From contig JAKSMU010000006.1 in assembly GCA_024400455.1 (NCBI GenBank), positions 1 through 64,000 of the forward strand: a stretch of DNA of 64,000 nucleotides, read 5' to 3'. Origin of the DNA: Bacteroidales bacterium. Its GTDB lineage: Bacteria > Bacteroidota > Bacteroidia > Bacteroidales > F082. The notes under the pieces are model-generated. The model was not told where the DNA came from and searched no databases. It saw nothing but the letters and a program-made list of their open reading frames with translations. This document shows positions 28,092-37,592 of this stretch, piece after piece (the stretch's first letter is position 1; the number at the start of each line of letters is the position of its first letter). The translations under genes and the position numbers were made by a program.

Positions 28092-30653
28092 TTATCTTCT
28101 GATTGTCAAGCTAATGTAATAATTGATGCCATACATATAGCTATACTTTGAAGGGAACATATCCGGGTCGCTGGCGTTGAAACGCAACTGGTCGTAGCCG
28201 TAGAGAACAGCACTCTTGTTGTTCAGCACGTTGTTGACACTCACATTCAGCAGGAAATAATAGCCTTTGTAACGCTTCGACATGCCACCATAGAAATCAA
28301 GGGTGAAAGCAGGCTTCATAGGAGTCTGGTTCAGCACATCTTCGATACGGATGTCACCGACAGCATAGTGCGACATGCCGGCTTCGGTGTGGTTGTATGG
28401 ATTCACGTCGAAATACATGTTAGCCATGTAGTTACCATTCAGGCTGACCCACCAGTTCTTAGGCGCATTGTATTTGACGCCCAAAGATGCCACGGTTTCA
28501 GGGCCTGACGAAACGTGATAGCCTTTCAGGTAAGCGGTCTGGTTTTCGATGTAAGCCACGGCGTTGTTATCGTCGTAAACCGAGAAAGTCGGGCGGTTCA
28601 TGTAGGTATGCGAACCATTGGCGGCAGCAGCTTGCAAAGTGACCGTTGGAGAGACATTGTATTCAATGCCCAGTTCAGCGCCAACGCTCTGCTGGTTGAT
28701 GCCCGTCATAATGAAGTTGACAAATTCACTCTTGTAGGAGTTGCCCGTTTCGCTTGAGCCTGTGAACACATTTTCGCAGTAGAAGCTGCGGTTCCAAATC
28801 AGATTATTATAGGTGTAGTAATAACCCGTCAGGCGCAACTTGAAATTAGGCGAGCGATACTGATAGCTCAAGTCGATGGCATTGATTCTTTCGCTGCGCG
28901 GCTTATCGGTCACCAAGGTGTTACGGGTGCGTGGCGAAACATAAATGTCGCGGAATTGCGGGGCCTGGAAAAGGTAACATCCGTTCAACACGAGATAGTT
29001 ACGGCCATTGATAGCATAAGTCACACCAGCCTTGAAACCTGGGTCAATGAAGTTATGGAAATTGTCATCACCGTAAGAATCATTCACGAAAGCGCCATTC
29101 AAGAAGAGACCCGTACGCCAAATCTGCGTAAAGGAAATCTGTGCACCCCAATAAATGTCGAAATTACCGACTAAATAATTCCATTGGTTCCAGATGCGGC
29201 CGTAATCACGGTTGGCATAATAGTTATAGTTGATGATGTCGCCGACGCGCGCCACATGGTTCGGATTGGTCAGATCCACCTGACATTCATCGGACTCCAT
29301 GTTCTCAGCGTATTTGTTGATGTCATAATAATAATCGCCGCCGAGCAAATCATTCACGTTTTCAAAATAATGCGTTCTTGATGCACTAATGGCAAAACCG
29401 CCCGTCAAGTGGAAATTAGGATTGATTTCATGCTTGAAATAGGTGGCGTTGCCAGCCTGAAACTTGTCGTAATGGCGTTCGGCAAGGATATATTTTGAGA
29501 AACGTCCCGTAACATCCACATCACCACCATTGGCATTCTGGACAGTAGCCAGGTGATTCAGGTTGGCCATATAAAGGTCGTCCCAATTGATTTGGCAGAC
29601 CTCAGGATCATGATTCAGCCACGCATTGAGTTGCTCTTCATACTCTGCCTGGCTGTGGGCGTTACCGAAGAAATAGCTTGGCAGGTTGCGGTAATAATCC
29701 GGACGCGGGTCTTTGGCTTCACCCCATTCGAGGGTTGTCTGGCCGGCTCTTCCGCCAAAATAATAAAATGTCGTATTGAAGGATGTCTTCGGATTCGGGT
29801 CCCAATACCAAGTCAGATGCACCATAGGCTGATTGTAGGTGCTCACACGAGAATTGCGTTTGACCTGAGTGCCATCAGGCAAAGTCTGGTAACCCCAGTT
29901 AGGATTGTAGAAATTAGAGCCGATAAGGTCGTAGGCTTCCTGCACCACAGGGGCGGAACCGCCACGCTGTGAAGGTGCGCCCAAAACAGTGAGGTTGAGG
30001 CTGTGCTTGCTATTGATTTTCTTCTCCACGGAGAGAAAATAGCTGCAAGCCTGATAGAAGGTGCCTTCGGTGTAGCCTTCGCCGGCATAACGGCCCGATA
30101 CGTTGGCCATCAGATACCAGCCCTTCCCCATTTCGCCCGTGCCGACAGAAGCCATCACGCGGTGGTTGTAGGAACGATTGGAGATAGCATAACTCAACGA
30201 GACCTGCTTGCGGTAGTTGGAAGCACGCGTCGAGATGGCTGTCAAGCCACCGAGGCCACCGAAACCAGCATCGGTCGTGCCGAGGCCTTCAGTAATGGTG
30301 GAATTGCGCATGGCATCGTTCAGACCGCCCCAATTGGCAAAAACGGGTCTTCCCGTTTCAGGGTCGTTCATCAGGATGCCGTTGATCATCACATCGGAGT
30401 ACTTGGAATCATTGCCACGGATGCGGTAACGTAAGGAACCAAAATTGTAGGCAGCGATCGAATTGAAGGCATCGCGCGACGATTGCAACAAGGTTCCCGC
30501 CTCGTTGACCGAAGTCGACGACTCGTCGAAATCGGAATCCATGAGCATGATGGTCGGTACTTCCATTTCCTGATTTGCCGTCGTATCAGCAACTTGTGCT
30601 GACATTCTTGCGACGAGCAAAACAGCGGCAGTTAAAAGTAAAACTCTTTTCAT
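28092..30653 (-). CDS. TonB-dependent outer-membrane receptor
   Basis: 853 residues with a signal peptide (ending ARMSAQ). A plug-like section at ~60-165 includes SLRYRIRGNDSKYSDVMINGILMND (key residues RIRG and MINGI) and GGLTAIST, followed by a long barrel rich in aromatic strands and ending YYISLTIRR. There is no carboxypeptidase-like N-terminal domain and no paired SusD gene, so this is not a classical polysaccharide locus. Neighbours are a DUF5689 lipoprotein and a divergent secreted nuclease/phosphatase. The start is set by the signal peptide; upstream codons are discounted. Confidence 0.85.
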   Translation of the reverse strand: MKRVLLLTAAVLLVARMSAQVADTTANQEMEVPTIMLMDSDFDESSTSVNEAGTLLQSSRDAFNSIAAYNFGSLRYRIRGNDSKYSDVMINGILMNDPETGRPVFANWGGLNDAMRNSTITEGLGTTDAGFGGLGGLTAISTRASNYRKQVSLSYAISNRSYNHRVMASVGTGEMGKGWYLMANVSGRYAGEGYTEGTFYQACSYFLSVEKKINSKHSLNLTVLGAPSQRGGSAPVVQEAYDLIGSNFYNPNWGYQTLPDGTQVKRNSRVSTYNQPMVHLTWYWDPNPKTSFNTTFYYFGGRAGQTTLEWGEAKDPRPDYYRNLPSYFFGNAHSQAEYEEQLNAWLNHDPEVCQINWDDLYMANLNHLATVQNANGGDVDVTGRFSKYILAERHYDKFQAGNATYFKHEINPNFHLTGGFAISASRTHYFENVNDLLGGDYYYDINKYAENMESDECQVDLTNPNHVARVGDIINYNYYANRDYGRIWNQWNYLVGNFDIYWGAQISFTQIWRTGLFLNGAFVNDSYGDDNFHNFIDPGFKAGVTYAINGRNYLVLNGCYLFQAPQFRDIYVSPRTRNTLVTDKPRSERINAIDLSYQYRSPNFKLRLTGYYYTYNNLIWNRSFYCENVFTGSSETGNSYKSEFVNFIMTGINQQSVGAELGIEYNVSPTVTLQAAAANGSHTYMNRPTFSVYDDNNAVAYIENQTAYLKGYHVSSGPETVASLGVKYNAPKNWWVSLNGNYMANMYFDVNPYNHTEAGMSHYAVGDIRIEDVLNQTPMKPAFTLDFYGGMSKRYKGYYFLLNVSVNNVLNNKSAVLYGYDQLRFNASDPDMFPSKYSYMYGINYYISLTIRR

Positions 30654-30689
30654 AAATATAAAAATTACTTGTTGTCGACAATAAGGGGA

Positions 30690-30697
30690 CAAAGATA
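30690..30697 (-). promoter_or_regulatory. -7 promoter element of the TonB receptor
   Basis: On the minus strand TATCTTTG, a full match, 37 nt upstream of the start codon. It is divergent from the plus-strand element at 30791. Confidence 0.62.
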
Positions 30698-30790
30698 GGG
30701 ATTATTTGGATTGGAAACGCATTTTTTTCGACAAAACAACCTCTTATGGAAGTTTTACAAGGAAATTGCCACGAGAAAACACAAAAAGTC

Positions 30791-30798
30791 TATCTTTG
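30791..30798 (+). promoter_or_regulatory. -7 promoter element of the secreted EEP gene
   Basis: TATCTTTG followed by C, 22 nt before the chosen start at 30821. It supports that start over an ATG at 30746. Confidence 0.62.
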
Positions 30799-30820
30799 CA
30801 ATTTTAAAATCAGCAATCTT

Positions 30821-31867
30821 ATGTTTAAGCGCACACCATTCCTTATATTAATAATCGGACTTTTACTCCCGATAATCCCACTCAAGGCCCAAGAACAGCA
30901 AGCCTACAAAGTCGGTCTGGTAGGATTCTACAACCTCGAGAACCTTTTTGATACCATCGACGACCCGAACAAACTTGATGAAGAGTTTCTGCCAAACGGC
31001 ACAAACCAATGGAACACAAAGAAATACACAACCAAACTCCACAACATGGCTTACAGCATCTCGACCATCGGCACCGACATCACGCCCGATGGTGTGGCCG
31101 TGCTCGGACTTTCTGAGATGGAAAACCGCACAGTGATTGAGGATCTGGTGGCCCAGCCCGAAATCAAGGACCGCAACTATCAGATTGTGCATTACGACTC
31201 GCCCGACCGCCGTGGCGTGGATGTGGGCTTAATCTACAACCCGAAATATTTCAAGGTGACAAGCACCAAGTCGTACCGCACCATCGTCCCCGGCCAGCCT
31301 GATTTCATCACCCGCGACCAGCTTTTGGTCAGCGGCCTTTTCGATGGCGAAATGATGCACTTCATCGTCATGCACTGGCCTTCACGCTATGGCGGCGAAA
31401 AACGATCGATGCCGGGCCGCATTGCTGCAGCTGAACTCTGCCGCCACATCGCCGACTCCATCATGCGCGAAGACCAAAATGCAAAAATCATCATGATGGG
31501 CGACTTCAACGACTACCCGACCAACAAAAGCATCACGGAATATCTGAGAACCTCGGGCGACATGAACGACCTGCGCGACGGCGAGTTCTACAACCCGATG
31601 TACGAACTGCACAAGAAAGGCATCGGCACCAACTACTACCACGATGTGCCCGGCGTTTTGGACCAGACCATCCTCACCCCTGGCCTGCTGCCCACCGACT
31701 ACTCGACCTATCAGTTCAAAAACGCTAAGGTACATAACAAGGAATTCCTCAAGCAACACGGCGGACGTTACAACGGCTATCCGTTCCGCACCTTCGGTAG
31801 CGGCGTCTGGATGGGCGGCTACAGCGACCACTTCCCGGTTTATGTCATTCTGCTGAAGAAGGCGTAA
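30821..31867 (+). CDS. Secreted endonuclease/exonuclease/phosphatase family protein
   Basis: 348 residues with a signal peptide (ending PLKAQ). EEP-fold motifs in order: GFYNLENLFD (metal-binding Asn/Glu), LGLSEMEN (catalytic Glu), MHWPSRYGGE, MMGDFNDYP (GDFN) and the final GGYSDHFPVY (SDH). These give a Mg2+-dependent phosphodiesterase, so a nuclease or phosphatase acting in the periplasm or outside. Divergent from the TonB receptor, sharing a 167-nt control region, which suggests it releases a substrate the receptor takes up. Confidence 0.85.
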   Translation: MFKRTPFLILIIGLLLPIIPLKAQEQQAYKVGLVGFYNLENLFDTIDDPNKLDEEFLPNGTNQWNTKKYTTKLHNMAYSISTIGTDITPDGVAVLGLSEMENRTVIEDLVAQPEIKDRNYQIVHYDSPDRRGVDVGLIYNPKYFKVTSTKSYRTIVPGQPDFITRDQLLVSGLFDGEMMHFIVMHWPSRYGGEKRSMPGRIAAAELCRHIADSIMREDQNAKIIMMGDFNDYPTNKSITEYLRTSGDMNDLRDGEFYNPMYELHKKGIGTNYYHDVPGVLDQTILTPGLLPTDYSTYQFKNAKVHNKEFLKQHGGRYNGYPFRTFGSGVWMGGYSDHFPVYVILLKKA

Positions 31868-31890
31868 GTTTTTTCAAAAACAGACCTTAT

Positions 31891-31933
31891 AATGGGCGGA
31901 AATCTATGTTTTTTGGGCATATTTCCGCCCATT
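31891..31933. terminator. Hairpin with perfect 13-bp stem
   Basis: AATGGGCGGAAAT (31891-31903) and ATTTCCGCCCATT (31921-31933) enclose a 17-nt loop just after the EEP gene. It lacks a T tract on the plus strand, so termination is plausible but not certain. Confidence 0.6.
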
Positions 31934-31956
31934 TCAATGTTATTACAAGAAACAAA

Positions 31957-31980
31957 AGAGACGCGACGAATCGCGTCTCT
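31957..31980. repeat. GAGACGCGA palindrome
   Basis: AGAGACGCGA and TCGCGTCTCT flank a 4-nt loop (CGAA) and are followed by ACAG. This is a copy of the dispersed palindrome, here without the AAACCGTCATTCA hairpin, between converging genes. Confidence 0.8.
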
Positions 31981-32014
31981 ACAGGTCGGTGAATCATAAA
32001 ATTCAAGGCATTTC

Positions 32015-34351
32015 TCATTCCATCTCAATCTCATCCACAAAAAGCCAAGCCGGATTGCCGTAGGCTTCGTGGGTTTCAGGCAGCATGTTAGGCTCGATGC
32101 GCACCATCACATAAAGGGCACTTATGGGATTGAATTCCAGTTCGTATGTCTGCACGCCGTCCTTTTCGTCCTGAGCGACAATAGGATAATCGGCATGGGC
32201 GATTTCTTCAAAATGGCTGCCGTCGTTGGAGACGTAAACGCTTGCGCTCTTCGGGTTATAAATCCAATCGCCTTTATTTATGTTGACATTGAAACGCAAA
32301 TGGCTGAGTTCCCTGCTGCCTTTCAAATCGAAAACGGCCTCGCAGGGACATTCCCAGAAACCTAACCAACGGCCCGTGCGGTAGTTGCCATTACCTTTCA
32401 AGCCATCGTTCAAGGTAGAAGCACCGCCAAAAGTATAACTCGGACTCGGTTCATGATTCAGGATGATTGGCTTCATGGTCAACTGGCTGAAATCGAAATG
32501 CGTGCTGTATTCGCGGCCATTGCCCTGCTCGCGCACCACGATGGATCGCAAATCACAACTCTCAGTCAAATGGATTGGCTCAGTGTAAATGATGCCTTGC
32601 ATCGGGTCGGAGCCTTCGAGGGTATAGCGGATTTCTCCAGCACCAAATTTTGTCAGTTCGACCTCGATATAACCTTCGTCGGGATGCGATTCCATCTTGG
32701 GTTTCAGGTCAAAAATATGTTTGGCGTAATTGTAGCCATACAAATCATAAAGCCGTGTCATGCCGAAACAACGGTTGGCAAACGAATCGTAATCCTTTTG
32801 TTCGGGCAGACACCATTGAATTTCGCTCAAGGCAGCCATACGCGGCAAAGCCATATACTGCACATGACGGAACGTCTTGATGTATTCCGTCCAGATGTTG
32901 GCCTGCACGCCCAAGATATGTTGCTGTTGTTCAGGAGTTAAAGCAGCAGGAACAGGTTCGTAGTTATAGACATTCTCGACCGGAACATAACCGCCAATGG
33001 CCAAAGGTTCGTTTTCGGTGTCGTCGGTCTGATAATAATCGAAATAGAGGTAACTGCAAGGCACCATCACCACATCATGACCGCTTTGGGCAGCCGTAAT
33101 GCCGCCTTCTTCGCCGCGCCAACTCATAATGATGGCATTTTCAGCCACTTCTCCTTCAAGTATTTCGTCCCATCCGAGAATGCGACGGCCACGGCTTTCA
33201 ATGAAATTTTCCATACGTGTCATCACATAACTCTGCAAGAAATCCTCAGCGGAAAACTTATCGTTTGCCTTGATACCCAATTCCTTAATCTTCGCCTGAC
33301 ACTTCGGGCAGTCGTGCCAACGCACTTTCGGGCATTCATCACCACCAATGTGGATGATTTCAGATGGAAACACATCCATCACCTCGTTCAACACATCCTC
33401 CAAAAAGAGCATAGCATCCTCATTGCCAGCGCAAAGCACATCTTCCGAAACGCCCCATTGCTGCCACACCTCGTAAGGGCCGCCTGTGCAACCCAATTCA
33501 GGGTAAGTGGCCAAAGCCGCCTGCATGTGACCTGGCAAGTCGATTTCAGGAATGATGGTGATATAACGGTCGGCGGCATATTGCACCAAGTCGCGCAACT
33601 CGTCCTGCGTATAGAAACCGCCATGACGGATAGTATCGTAAACACCTGAATTATGGCCAATTACGGTTCCTTTACGATAGGCACCGACTTGCGTCAGTTC
33701 GGGATATTTCTTGATTTCCATGCGCCAGCCTTGGTCGTCGGTGATATGGAAATGGAAAGTGTTCATGTTGTGCATGGCCATCATGTCGAGATAGATTTTC
33801 ACCGAATCCATCGTGAAGAAATGGCGCGCCGGGTCGAGGTGCATGCCACGGTAATGGAAACGCGGATAATCAGAGATGGTGGCGCATGGCAAAGCGATGT
33901 TATTCTTAATGTTTCCAGCCTCTACCCTGACGACAGGCAGCGACTTGCGCAAAGCCTGAACGCCATAGAAAACGCCAGCGGCATCTTCGCCCGTCACGAT
34001 GATTTGCTTCGGCATGACCTTGATTTCGTAGGATTCAGGTTCAGCGAAATAACCCGGAACGGTAAGCAGGCAAATGCCATCGTTCACCTCACCCTGAATC
34101 TCGCAGATTTCAAGGCGGAACTGCACCATGTCGTTGATATAATCCGAAAGAAACTCCGCATTACGGTGCAAGTCTTCGTTGCCGGCAGGATAGTAGATTT
34201 TCGTCTTGGCATTGAACGAAAACGTTTCATCTCCAGCCAATTGGATTTCCTTCGGGGCAGGAATAATGTCATAGCTGCCATTGATTGTGATTTGGTTACA
34301 GGCGCAAAGCAACAGGCTTGCCGCCATCAGAAATAAGGATATTTTTTTCAT
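32015..34351 (-). CDS. Beta-N-acetylhexosaminidase, GH20, lipoprotein
   Basis: 778 residues with lipobox LLLCAC. A GH20 N-terminal domain spans ~30-145, then the TIM barrel starts RFHYRGMHLDPARHF. The catalytic pair is Asp338-Glu339 in HIGGDECPK. A chitobiase/FN3-like C-terminal part (~560-625) is followed by an F5/8C-like carbohydrate-binding region (TGRWLGFWECPCEAVFDL). It releases terminal GlcNAc or GalNAc from glycans, either host mucin or wall-derived. It starts 1 nt after murF-alr ends, so it is in that operon; a role in wall recycling is possible. Confidence 0.92.
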   Translation of the reverse strand: MKKISLFLMAASLLLCACNQITINGSYDIIPAPKEIQLAGDETFSFNAKTKIYYPAGNEDLHRNAEFLSDYINDMVQFRLEICEIQGEVNDGICLLTVPGYFAEPESYEIKVMPKQIIVTGEDAAGVFYGVQALRKSLPVVRVEAGNIKNNIALPCATISDYPRFHYRGMHLDPARHFFTMDSVKIYLDMMAMHNMNTFHFHITDDQGWRMEIKKYPELTQVGAYRKGTVIGHNSGVYDTIRHGGFYTQDELRDLVQYAADRYITIIPEIDLPGHMQAALATYPELGCTGGPYEVWQQWGVSEDVLCAGNEDAMLFLEDVLNEVMDVFPSEIIHIGGDECPKVRWHDCPKCQAKIKELGIKANDKFSAEDFLQSYVMTRMENFIESRGRRILGWDEILEGEVAENAIIMSWRGEEGGITAAQSGHDVVMVPCSYLYFDYYQTDDTENEPLAIGGYVPVENVYNYEPVPAALTPEQQQHILGVQANIWTEYIKTFRHVQYMALPRMAALSEIQWCLPEQKDYDSFANRCFGMTRLYDLYGYNYAKHIFDLKPKMESHPDEGYIEVELTKFGAGEIRYTLEGSDPMQGIIYTEPIHLTESCDLRSIVVREQGNGREYSTHFDFSQLTMKPIILNHEPSPSYTFGGASTLNDGLKGNGNYRTGRWLGFWECPCEAVFDLKGSRELSHLRFNVNINKGDWIYNPKSASVYVSNDGSHFEEIAHADYPIVAQDEKDGVQTYELEFNPISALYVMVRIEPNMLPETHEAYGNPAWLFVDEIEME

Positions 34352-34352
34352 T

Positions 34353-36839
34353 TTATTCTTGATAATAGATTCGTTTCACTCGTTGCGAAATGCTCGTCAT
34401 GATTTCGTAAGGAATGGTCTGACAAGCCTTTGCAATATCGAAAATGCTGTGTTCGGCATCAAAAATGACGACGGTATCACCTTCCTGTGCCTCCACATCG
34501 GTAAGGTCTAACATACACATATCCATACAGATATCACCAATCACCTTCACTTGCTGACCGTTGATATAGAATTTTCCGTTGCCATTGCCGAGCAGACGCG
34601 ACAAGCCGTCGGCATAGCCAATCGGGATGATGCCGATACGCATATCCTTTTCGGCGCGACCATGTCGATTGTAGCCAATGCTATCGCCGGCCGGGATGTT
34701 CTTTATCTGGTTGATGGTAGTCTTCAGCGAAACCACAGGCTGCAGAAAATCCTTGTCGGCTTCGCAGGTCGGAACGCCGTACAAGCCAATGCCGAGGCGC
34801 ACCATATCGAACTGATATTTAGTGAATCGCGTGATGCCAGCCGTATTCAGAATGTGGCGCAAAACCTTATACGGAAACGCATCCACAATCATCTGGCTGC
34901 CTTCTTCGAAGCAATGAATCTGGCTCAGCGTGAACTCGTCTTCCGATGGATTGTCGGCCGTGGCCAGATGCGAGAACACACTCGCCACACGCAACATTGG
35001 ATTGGACTTTATGCGCTGAATGAGTTCAGGAATCTCGTTTTTCGAGAAACCCAAACGGTGCATTCCCGTATCCAATTTAATATGGATATTCAGCGGATGC
35101 GCTTCCGGCAAAGCCATGTTTTCCATCGCGTTTTCAATCATCGTGAGGTTGCGGAAACTGAACACCTCCGGCTCCAAGTGATATTTAATAATGTTGTCGT
35201 AACTGTTCACCTCGGGGCTCATCACCATGATGGGCAGATTGATACCCGCACGGCGCAGCTCGACACCCTCGTCGGCGAAAGCAACCGTCAGGTAATCGGC
35301 ACGGCGGAACTGCATGATGTTCGACACTTCGAAATTGCCGCTGCCGTAGCCGAAAGCCTTCACCATGACCATCAGTTTGGTCTCAGGCTTGATCTTCGAA
35401 CGGTAATAATTATAATTGCTGACCAGATTGTTGAAGTTGATTTCCAGAACGGTCTCATGTGCCTTTTCCTGCAATTCCTTGCTGATCTGCTCAAACTCAA
35501 AGGCACGCGCACCTTTCAGCAAAATCGTCTGGTTGTTGAATTTCGAGAAAGGAAAATGCGTGAGAAAATCACCGACATTGGCATAGAAATAACTTTCCAT
35601 GGCAAACTGCTTGGCCTGACGAGAAATGGCCTCGCCAATGCCGACCAGCATATCCACGTTTTTCTTTTCCAAAAGGTGCGCAATCTCAGCATACAAATCA
35701 TATTCGTTGCGGCCACTTTGCAAAATGTCGGACAAGACCAATACCTTGCGCTTGTGCTGCCGCTGCTGATTCATCACATCCAAGGCAATGGCCAAGGAAT
35801 TGACATCGGAATTGTAATAGTCGTTGATAATCGTGCAGTTGTTGATGCCCGACTTGATTTCCAAGCGCATGGCTACCGATGCCAGCGAAAGCAAACGCTG
35901 CGCAATCAGCTCGGGTTGCAACCCCAAAAGCAAAGCCACGCAAATGCAATGAATGGCGTTTTCAACCGAAGCATCGTCGGCAAACGGAATTGTGAAATTC
36001 AGAGCTGAGCCTTGATAAATGCATACGATTTCCGCATTCTTTTCGCTTTGTTGAACCGATTTTACAAACACATCGGCATCCTCAAACTTACGGCTCCAAG
36101 TGAACAGTTTAATTTTTGAGCCAAGGCCTGAACGGATAACAACCTGCTGAATGTCAAAATAATCCATGCAGTAAACCAGTTTTTCCGCCTGCGTGAACAA
36201 GTTGAGTTTCTCGCCCGCTTTCTGGAAACGGCTGATGAAGTTTTCATCGTGAGCCTGGCCGATGTTGGTGAACACGCCAATCGTCGGTTTGATGACATTT
36301 TGCAACGGCATCATCTCTTCGGGTTGCGAGATACCTGCCTCAAACACAGCCAACTGATTTTCAGCGTTCATTTGCCAAACCGAAAGCGGCACGCCAACTT
36401 GCGAATTGTAACTCTTCGGACTGCGGACGATATTGAAATCGGCACTCAAAATCTGAGTAAGCCACTCCTTCACAATCGTTTTCCCGTTGCTGCCCGTGAT
36501 GCCGATGACCGGAATATCGAACTGCGCACGGTGATAAGCAGCCAATTGCTGCAAAGCATTCAAAGTGTCGTCAACCACAAGAAAAACCGCATCGGCAAAA
36601 GGCTCAGCAGGCAACTGCGTCACCACAAAAGCGCGGACACCTTTTTCATACAAATCGTTGATATATTTGTGTCCATCGTTACGGACACTTTGCAAAGCGA
36701 AAAACAAGGCATGGTCGGCAGCAACAAGTTGTCGGCTATCAATCAGGAGGTCGCTCACCTCCCTGTTTTCATCGTTTCCGACAAGCCGCGCACTGATGAT
36801 TTCGGCGACCTGTCTTAAAGAATAATTCTGATGCTGCAT
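34353..36839 (-). CDS. murF-alr: Bifunctional MurF ligase / alanine racemase
   Basis: 828 residues joining two cell-wall enzymes, a fusion characteristic of Bacteroidota. Residues 1-~450 are MurF, with ATP loop GITGSNGKT at 113-121; it adds D-Ala-D-Ala to UDP-MurNAc-tripeptide. Residues ~455-828 are Alr, with the PLP Lys at ~494 in MVKAFGYGSG and later GYNRHGRAEKDMRIGIIPIGYADG; it makes D-Ala. The start MQHQNYSLRQVAEI is chosen, as the -7 promoter lies in the upstream extension. The GH20 gene follows directly. Confidence 0.94.
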   Translation of the reverse strand: MQHQNYSLRQVAEIISARLVGNDENREVSDLLIDSRQLVAADHALFFALQSVRNDGHKYINDLYEKGVRAFVVTQLPAEPFADAVFLVVDDTLNALQQLAAYHRAQFDIPVIGITGSNGKTIVKEWLTQILSADFNIVRSPKSYNSQVGVPLSVWQMNAENQLAVFEAGISQPEEMMPLQNVIKPTIGVFTNIGQAHDENFISRFQKAGEKLNLFTQAEKLVYCMDYFDIQQVVIRSGLGSKIKLFTWSRKFEDADVFVKSVQQSEKNAEIVCIYQGSALNFTIPFADDASVENAIHCICVALLLGLQPELIAQRLLSLASVAMRLEIKSGINNCTIINDYYNSDVNSLAIALDVMNQQRQHKRKVLVLSDILQSGRNEYDLYAEIAHLLEKKNVDMLVGIGEAISRQAKQFAMESYFYANVGDFLTHFPFSKFNNQTILLKGARAFEFEQISKELQEKAHETVLEINFNNLVSNYNYYRSKIKPETKLMVMVKAFGYGSGNFEVSNIMQFRRADYLTVAFADEGVELRRAGINLPIMVMSPEVNSYDNIIKYHLEPEVFSFRNLTMIENAMENMALPEAHPLNIHIKLDTGMHRLGFSKNEIPELIQRIKSNPMLRVASVFSHLATADNPSEDEFTLSQIHCFEEGSQMIVDAFPYKVLRHILNTAGITRFTKYQFDMVRLGIGLYGVPTCEADKDFLQPVVSLKTTINQIKNIPAGDSIGYNRHGRAEKDMRIGIIPIGYADGLSRLLGNGNGKFYINGQQVKVIGDICMDMCMLDLTDVEAQEGDTVVIFDAEHSIFDIAKACQTIPYEIMTSISQRVKRIYYQE

Positions 36840-36857
36840 GATTAAAAATTGAAAATG

Positions 36858-36865
36858 CAAAGGTA
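36858..36865 (-). promoter_or_regulatory. -7 promoter element of murF-alr
   Basis: On the minus strand TACCTTTG followed by C, 19 nt upstream of the start codon, a full match. Confidence 0.62.
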
Positions 36866-36936
36866 CGATAAATTTCCATAAACCTAAATGGCAATTTTTC
36901 TTCAACGCAAATGGCCGACAATTATTCAAAAAAATG

Positions 36937-36944
36937 TATTTTTG
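36937..36944 (+). promoter_or_regulatory. -7 promoter element of the sua5-like operon
   Basis: TATTTTTG, 77 nt before the ATG at 37021. Confidence 0.55.
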
Positions 36945-37020
36945 TAAACTTATTTTGGATATAAAACGTTATTAAACAGATAGAGCATTATTTTTTCAAT
37001 CATTTATAAATCATCATATT

Positions 37021-37590
37021 ATGACACCATTTGAAGAAGAAATCGAAAGAACTGTCGAAGCCTTGAAAGCCGGTAAAACCATTCTCTACCCCACCGACAC
37101 CATCTGGGGCATCGGTTGCGATGCCACCAACAGCAAGGCCTGCGACAAAGTGTACGAAGCCAAGAAAAGACCCGCCAATAAAAGCCTTATCATTCTGATT
37201 GACAGCGCTGAACGACTCAAGGATTATGTCGTGGAAGTGCCAGTCATAGCTTACGACTTGATAAAGCACGCCACTAGCCCGCTGAGCATCATCTACGATG
37301 AAAGCAAAAACCTCGCAAAGAATGTCTCGGCCGACAAATCGGTGTGCATCCGCGTGGTCGAAAACGATTTCTGCAAGGAAATCATCCGGAAGTTGGGCAA
37401 GCCCATCACCTCAACATCGGCTAACCTTTCGGGTCAGCCGTCTGCATTGACATTCAACGACATAACTGAAGAAATAAAACAATCCGTCGATTACACCGTG
37501 CAACTCTACCACGATGTTTTCGGCAAACCGAAAAGTTCAACCATCATCAAACTGAACAAGGACAACACTTTTGAAATTATCAGGAGCTAA
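37021..37590 (+). CDS. L-threonylcarbamoyladenylate synthase (Sua5/YrdC family)
   Basis: 189 residues, the short YrdC/TsaC form without the C-terminal Sua5 domain. It uses Thr, bicarbonate and ATP to make the intermediate for t6A modification of ANN-decoding tRNAs. Motifs: ILYPTDTIWGIGCDA, VYEAKKRPANKSLIIL (KKRP) and PITSTSANLSGQP. First gene of a three-gene run; the next gene starts 2 nt later. Confidence 0.93.
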   Translation: MTPFEEEIERTVEALKAGKTILYPTDTIWGIGCDATNSKACDKVYEAKKRPANKSLIILIDSAERLKDYVVEVPVIAYDLIKHATSPLSIIYDESKNLAKNVSADKSVCIRVVENDFCKEIIRKLGKPITSTSANLSGQPSALTFNDITEEIKQSVDYTVQLYHDVFGKPKSSTIIKLNKDNTFEIIRS

Positions 37591-37592
37591 AG

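Noticed and set aside
28092..30653. SusC-like receptor of a polysaccharide utilisation locus
   Set aside because: No SusD-type neighbour and no carboxypeptidase-like N-terminal domain.
34551..36008. 485-codon plus-strand open frame opposite murF-alr
   Set aside because: The sense strand is an unambiguous enzyme fusion; the antisense translation has no domain.
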